A model generated the notes under the pieces. The model made no database searches and was not told the DNA's origin. It saw only the letters and a list, made by a program, of their open reading frames with translations. A stretch of DNA of 64,000 nt from Amoebophrya sp. A120. Lineage: Eukaryota; Sar; Dinophyceae; Syndiniales; Amoebophryaceae. This document shows, one piece after another, positions 60,077 to 64,000 of this stretch. The stretch is taken from assembly GCA_905178155.1 (NCBI GenBank), contig CAJINV010000004.1, positions 11,624,177 to 11,688,176 on the forward strand. The letters are read 5' to 3'. Both the position numbers and the translations under genes were made by a program. Numbering within the stretch: position 1 is the first letter of the stretch; the number at the start of each line of letters is the position of its first letter.

Positions 60077-63000
60077 TTATTGCATCTCTTCTTGATAGAT
60101 TTCCAGAATCCTGCAAAGTCTTTCGTCCAAGGCCTTCACCATTTTTTGCATTAAATCACAGGACTCCAGGTCATTTCTGCAGCTGGTGGTGCCCCCAGTC
60201 GTGGGCCCTAGGAGGAAGCTGCGGACGTGCGGATCCTTCAGAAGCCGATCACGTTGAAGTGGACCCACGTCCGAATTTGCAGTAGATGTCGTACATGCTC
60301 CAGCACCTCCACAACATTCATTGTCCTCGAGCACTTCTTCCAGCAAAAGCCTGCTGCCAGCATGGATTTGCTGCTGCCTTTTGGTTCTCGACCTCGACGT
60401 TTTGCTAGTAGTTTTTGTCGTCGGTACAGCACCAGTAGGTTCCCCTCGTGGGTTTTTGCGCCGCTCGACAGCACTGGAGGTCGCAGCAGCCGCCAAAACC
60501 GAGGATTGGTCTTCAAGAACGGGGGCTCGATCACCCTGGCTGGCGCTCACCGGGGCTGTCGAAGAAGAAGATGCTGCGCCCGGCGTGGCACCTCTACCCG
60601 TACCGGCCGTGTCGTGCAGCACCCCAGTTGATGTACTCGTCGAAGCTCTCGAGATGCATTTATTGCGTTTGTCCACCACCTTTTCCTCCGAGCGGTTGAG
60701 ACTTTTAATTTTCGGCGAAAAGAACCCTTTGCCCGGCACGTGCACAAAGTCATGTGCTTGTCCTCGGCCAGCCCGCAGCTGTTGAAAGAGCGCGCACGAG
60801 TCGTGCTCAAGCGGTCCTCTTGTTATCGGTGCGCCAGAGAGAGGATCTTCGCCGGTTGTCTTTGTGCCGGAAGAGGGCGCCGGCGTTGCAACAGTTGCTG
60901 GTTTTTGTCCTTGCTGATCTGGTATTTCCTGCTGCTGCTGCTCCTCTCGCGCTGCGCCGCGCATTTTTTCCTCGTCAAGAACTACGCAGGCACCTATGGC
61001 CTGGAGATCCGCTAAAGATTCCAACACTAGTCTCTCGAGCCGCTCCACGACTTGCCGAGACGGCTCGATCACATTTTTATTCGCACCTTCCCGGGCGTCA
61101 TCTCTTCGATGTCGAAGCAAGTTTTTGCGCCTTCGCTTCTCTCGCTTTCTTCGCAGTTCCGCCTCCGAATCGTTGCTATCAGTTCTGCAAGAGGATGTTG
61201 CGCAGTCATCGTTTCTACTCGAAAAAGATGAAGCTCCGAGGGTTCTTCTCCCGCGGCCCTCGTCCTCCTCCACCAGCCGCGTCCACTCCGGGTGGTGCCG
61301 CAGTGCCTCCTCGACCTCGCTGTCGCTCGTATAGGGATAGGAATTACCTGCGACAAGTTCTTCCTCTTCGTCATCTTTGTCCTGCTCAGATGATGCTCCT
61401 GCAGCGCGGCGTTCATGTTGACGTCGCAAAACATCATTATCATCTGTCTCCGGCGCTAGAACTATCCTTCGCACCTCCTGTGCTGCGTACCAGAGGCTGA
61501 CCGAAACCGCGGTGCTATCGTAAGGAAAAATCCCCCCTCCCCATATCAAAAAGCTACTTCTCAGAATAAAAATTGTAAGTAATGCTGATTTGTGACCACA
61601 AATCTTTTTGTCTTGCAAGAAGGCAATTCTACAGTCGCCGCCGCATTATACGGACGGTTTGTGATGCTATCTGGGCTAAAGCATAGATATTTGTGATGCT
61701 AAGCGTCCACGTCAGAAGCTCTGTACTCAGGCACGGCATATGCCTGCAGTCCTCTACTGCAAGACAGCTCTGATTTGTGTACGGAAATCCAGCATCAGAA
61801 ACATCGTTTTGATATGGGGAGGGGGGATTTTTCCTCTCAATAGGTGCCCGCGAGGGACAAGCACCAGGAGAACATCAGCAACACCACCGTCAAACTCCCC
61901 GCGATCGCGCGCCGGCGGTTGATATCAAATGCAAAAATGTCTGGGTCTGGAAACTTGTGATGCTGAGTGGCGTAGCATGAGGAGGCTACAAGTGCTGGCT
62001 CAACATGACAAATTTCTGAGCTTCTAGGTGTTGCCTATTCTGCATGACAAACTGCGTCTCCGCATGACAGAAAAATGCGGCTCTTGGGTAACGTGCATGA
62101 CAGATTGGGGTCGTGCCAGACAAGCATGACAAACATGCACTCTTCCAGACCCAGACATTTTTACATTTGATAGTTGAAGAGCATGAGAAAAATGTCCGCG
62201 TGCTTATCCACGTCATCTGGATTAGTAAAATGCTGCGCTTCGATCACCGCGAGGGTCTCGCGGCTGACAGTCCCATCGTCCAGCTTCCAAGCGTGGGCGG
62301 CGGCCCTCTGGATGAAGCGGAGTTGGCGGTGGAGCAGCCACCAATGAGCCATTCCCTCTGGGATGACGTCGGTTCCGGCGAAAAGCGCATAGGTGTCGTT
62401 CGGCAAGAGACGGAGTATTTCGACTAATTTTCTGGTGAAGAAAATTACCAAATCTGGATCTGGCAGCCTTTCCGAAAAGAACGGACTTTCCCACTTGTGG
62501 TCTTTGGAAACGGATTCCGCGCCGATAAACCAAATGTAGTGCGAAAGCAAACTCAAAATCCCGAGCCACCCGTAGCAGCCGCCGAGAAAGGTCGCTTGCC
62601 GGATCAAGACAGTTCGCAGCGAATCCCCCCGCGAGAGCGCCTCCCAGAGGTTGCGGTGTCGGGGCGGCATGACCGCGAGACCCACCGTGTTTGCGAAGCT
62701 TTCGAAGGCATTGGCGACAAACTCGCGAGTTTTTCTGGCGCAGTCGTTCTTGGGCTGGTTCAACTGTTGATTCGTGCGCGAATGAGGTTGCCGGTGTCCT
62801 TCCATTTCGGTTCCGTCATCGTCCTTTCTGCACTTGCTTAGAAGGTTGAGCATCTGCCAATCTTTCGCGAAGAGTGCTTTGTTCTCTTGCGTGTTCAATA
62901 GCTCAGACTGGGTTGTTTTGTATGCGATATGCAGTCTTTTTAGCAAATCCCGCTCGAACCTGGCAAGGAGCCACATCCTTTGTTTCTTTTCCTGATGCGT

Positions 63001-63981
63001 TGCATGCTGCTTGTTAGCTTCGAGCAAGTCGCGAATTTTCGATGGCAAGAGGTTCTGGTCTGCTGTATTTTCGCTACCTTGACTACGTTTGCCGTCACCC
63101 GTTTGCGTCTGCGCAGCAGCTCCTTTATCCTGGTGCAACAGCCGCTGCCCGAACTCTTTCACAAGGTCCTGGACGGATTTTGGCAGTGTTTTCAGTTCTC
63201 CCGTTTTGCATACCGGGGTAAGCAAGGCTGCAAGAACAAGATCGTCCACCGCTTCTGACTTCACACGGCGCAGCGTTTCGACGAGGAAAATGTCGAGCGT
63301 GAGCCACATGAGCGTTTTGAACAGCTTGCTGTGGCGAGTAAATACTGTGTCGAGCAATGTCCTTCTTGTGGCTTCGTCGTCCTCCTCCTCCTCGCCTGAG
63401 CCTTGGTGCTCATCATCTTCTCTCGCCTTCATGTTGCCTCCGTCGCTCGGCATCGGCACGCTACCGGCAACTCGCTCCACCAAACTGATATCATCGCGGT
63501 TGAACCAGCGCGAATTCTTCACCGCGGCTCGATAGGGCAAAAACCCCTCGAACAGAGATTTCAGCCAGACCGCGTCGAAGCTGACCTCAGAGAATGGCTG
63601 CGTGCAACGAACACACTGCTTCGCTTGCTCTGGGGTCACGGCCCCCTTCGTGATCCAGCTGTCCAGACACGCTGCGTGCAGCCGGTGTCCGCAATTCCAG
63701 AAGAACGCGCTGTCGGCTCTCGTCATGGAGTCGTGGCAAATGCAGCACGTATTTTCATCGGATGTTGATGAACTGGTCGCGTTTATCATCTTCCGCCCAT
63801 CGGAGGTACTATCCACATCGAGTCGCAAATTTTGCATCTTCTCACTGAGGAGTGCTTCGATCCCGAGGAACTTCCGCCTTCGCTCGCGGCGCCGGCGTTC
63901 GCGACAGGGCTCGAAGATCTGGCGCTCATCGGCGGGCCTGTGTCGGCGAGAGCTGCTTCTGGGGAAAAATCGACGTTTCAC
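60077..63981 (-). CDS. RING-finger membrane protein, putative E3 ubiquitin ligase (start probably beyond window)
   Basis: Exons 63981-62173, 61922-61843, 61515-60077; 1106 codons after removing the TSD copies. The frame stays open to the right edge and no ATG occurs before residue 48, so the N-terminus may lie outside, or ATG 63840 may be the start. A RING-type zinc site lies at about 79-130: CCICHDSM, NCGHRLHAACLDSWI and QCVRCTQPF give the C-x2-C / C-x-H / H-x2-C / C-x2-C order. After it come long helical segments (RHSKLFKTLMWLTLDIFLVE; FLGGCYGWLGILSLLSHYIW) and a membrane helix built by splicing (AIAGSLTVVLLMFSWCLSLA, about 615-635) through the small 75-nt exon between two introners. The C-terminal 480 residues are charged and Ser/Thr-rich. 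By family knowledge it would transfer ubiquitin at a membrane; the substrate is unknown. Confidence 0.65.
61516..61842. mobile_element. Introner, family B
   Basis: Left end TATCGTAAGGAAAAATCCCC, right end GGGGGGATTTTTCCTCTCA followed by ATA. Perfect TSD ggtgc. Frame kept (CLSLAGT then AVSVSLWY). Confidence 0.95.
61923..62172. mobile_element. Introner, family A
   Basis: TIRs TATCAAATGCAAAAATG and CATTTTTACATTTGATA, perfect TSD gttga. Frame kept (FLMLFN then RRRAIAG). Confidence 0.96.
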
Positions 63982-64000
63982 ACCACTGAAAAAGGTCTTT

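Noticed and set aside
1-64000. tRNA, rRNA, spliced-leader RNA genes and telomeric repeats
   Set aside because: None was recognised by eye. A covariance-model scan would be needed to exclude divergent ones.

Overview
The window looks like nuclear DNA of a eukaryotic protist, most probably a parasitic dinoflagellate of the Amoebophrya (Syndiniales) type. The reasons are mosaic genes cut up by dozens of mobile-element-like introns (introners) with non-canonical borders, at least one ordinary GT-AG intron beside them, every recognisable gene on the same (minus) strand, and secreted thrombospondin-type/Cys-rich proteins typical of alveolate parasites. The genus is an inference; no rRNA, tRNA or spliced-leader gene was seen to confirm it.

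The dominant feature is the set of about 57 introners. Each starts 5'-TATC (or a close variant) and ends GATA-3', with terminal inverted repeats (TIRs) of roughly 20-30 bp and a 5-bp target-site duplication (TSD). Most are 165-350 bp long; four carry later insertions and exceed 1 kb. I sort them by the TIR core behind TATC: family A (GCAAAAATGTCTGGGTCTGG), B (GGAAAAATCCCCCCTCCCC), C (GTAAAAACGTCCCCAC), D (GAAAAATGCCCCCCACCCC), E (CAGAAAAAAGT or CAAGAAAAAAGTG), F (GCAAAAGTATCGCAC). Removing one element plus one TSD copy restores the reading frame at every junction read. With all of them removed, five complete or nearly complete genes give exon sums that divide exactly by three (2757, 844, 652, 640 and 1106 codons).

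Layout, left to right, all genes on minus: (1) <187-7937, a secreted protein with thrombospondin type 1 repeats and Cys-rich segments, cut by 12 introners, one of them a three-level nest, and running off the left edge; (2) 8925-26127, a 2756-residue membrane protein built from two diverged copies of an unrecognised module, cut by 28 introners; (3) 27202-31838, a secretory-pathway kinase-like domain fused to membrane helices, five introners; (4) 33860-35065, intronless, possible F-box; (5) 35447-37840, GT92-like glycosyltransferase, intronless; (6) 38536-39004, a small two-exon gene; (7) 40366-44289, TauE/SafE-type transporter with one canonical intron and four introners; (8) 45162-48066, mpaB/latex-clearing-type oxygenase, four introners; (9) 48712-58794, a 3360-residue low-complexity protein with an AT-hook and no intron; (10) 60077->63981, RING-finger membrane protein, two introners.

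The genes do not form an obvious pathway. Several are membrane or secretory proteins (1, 2, 3, 5, 7, 10). A second layer of insertions, 0.7-1.1 kb long, sits inside introners and in one intergenic gap. Three have a short microsatellite at the left end. The flanking duplications range from 5 to about 70 bp.
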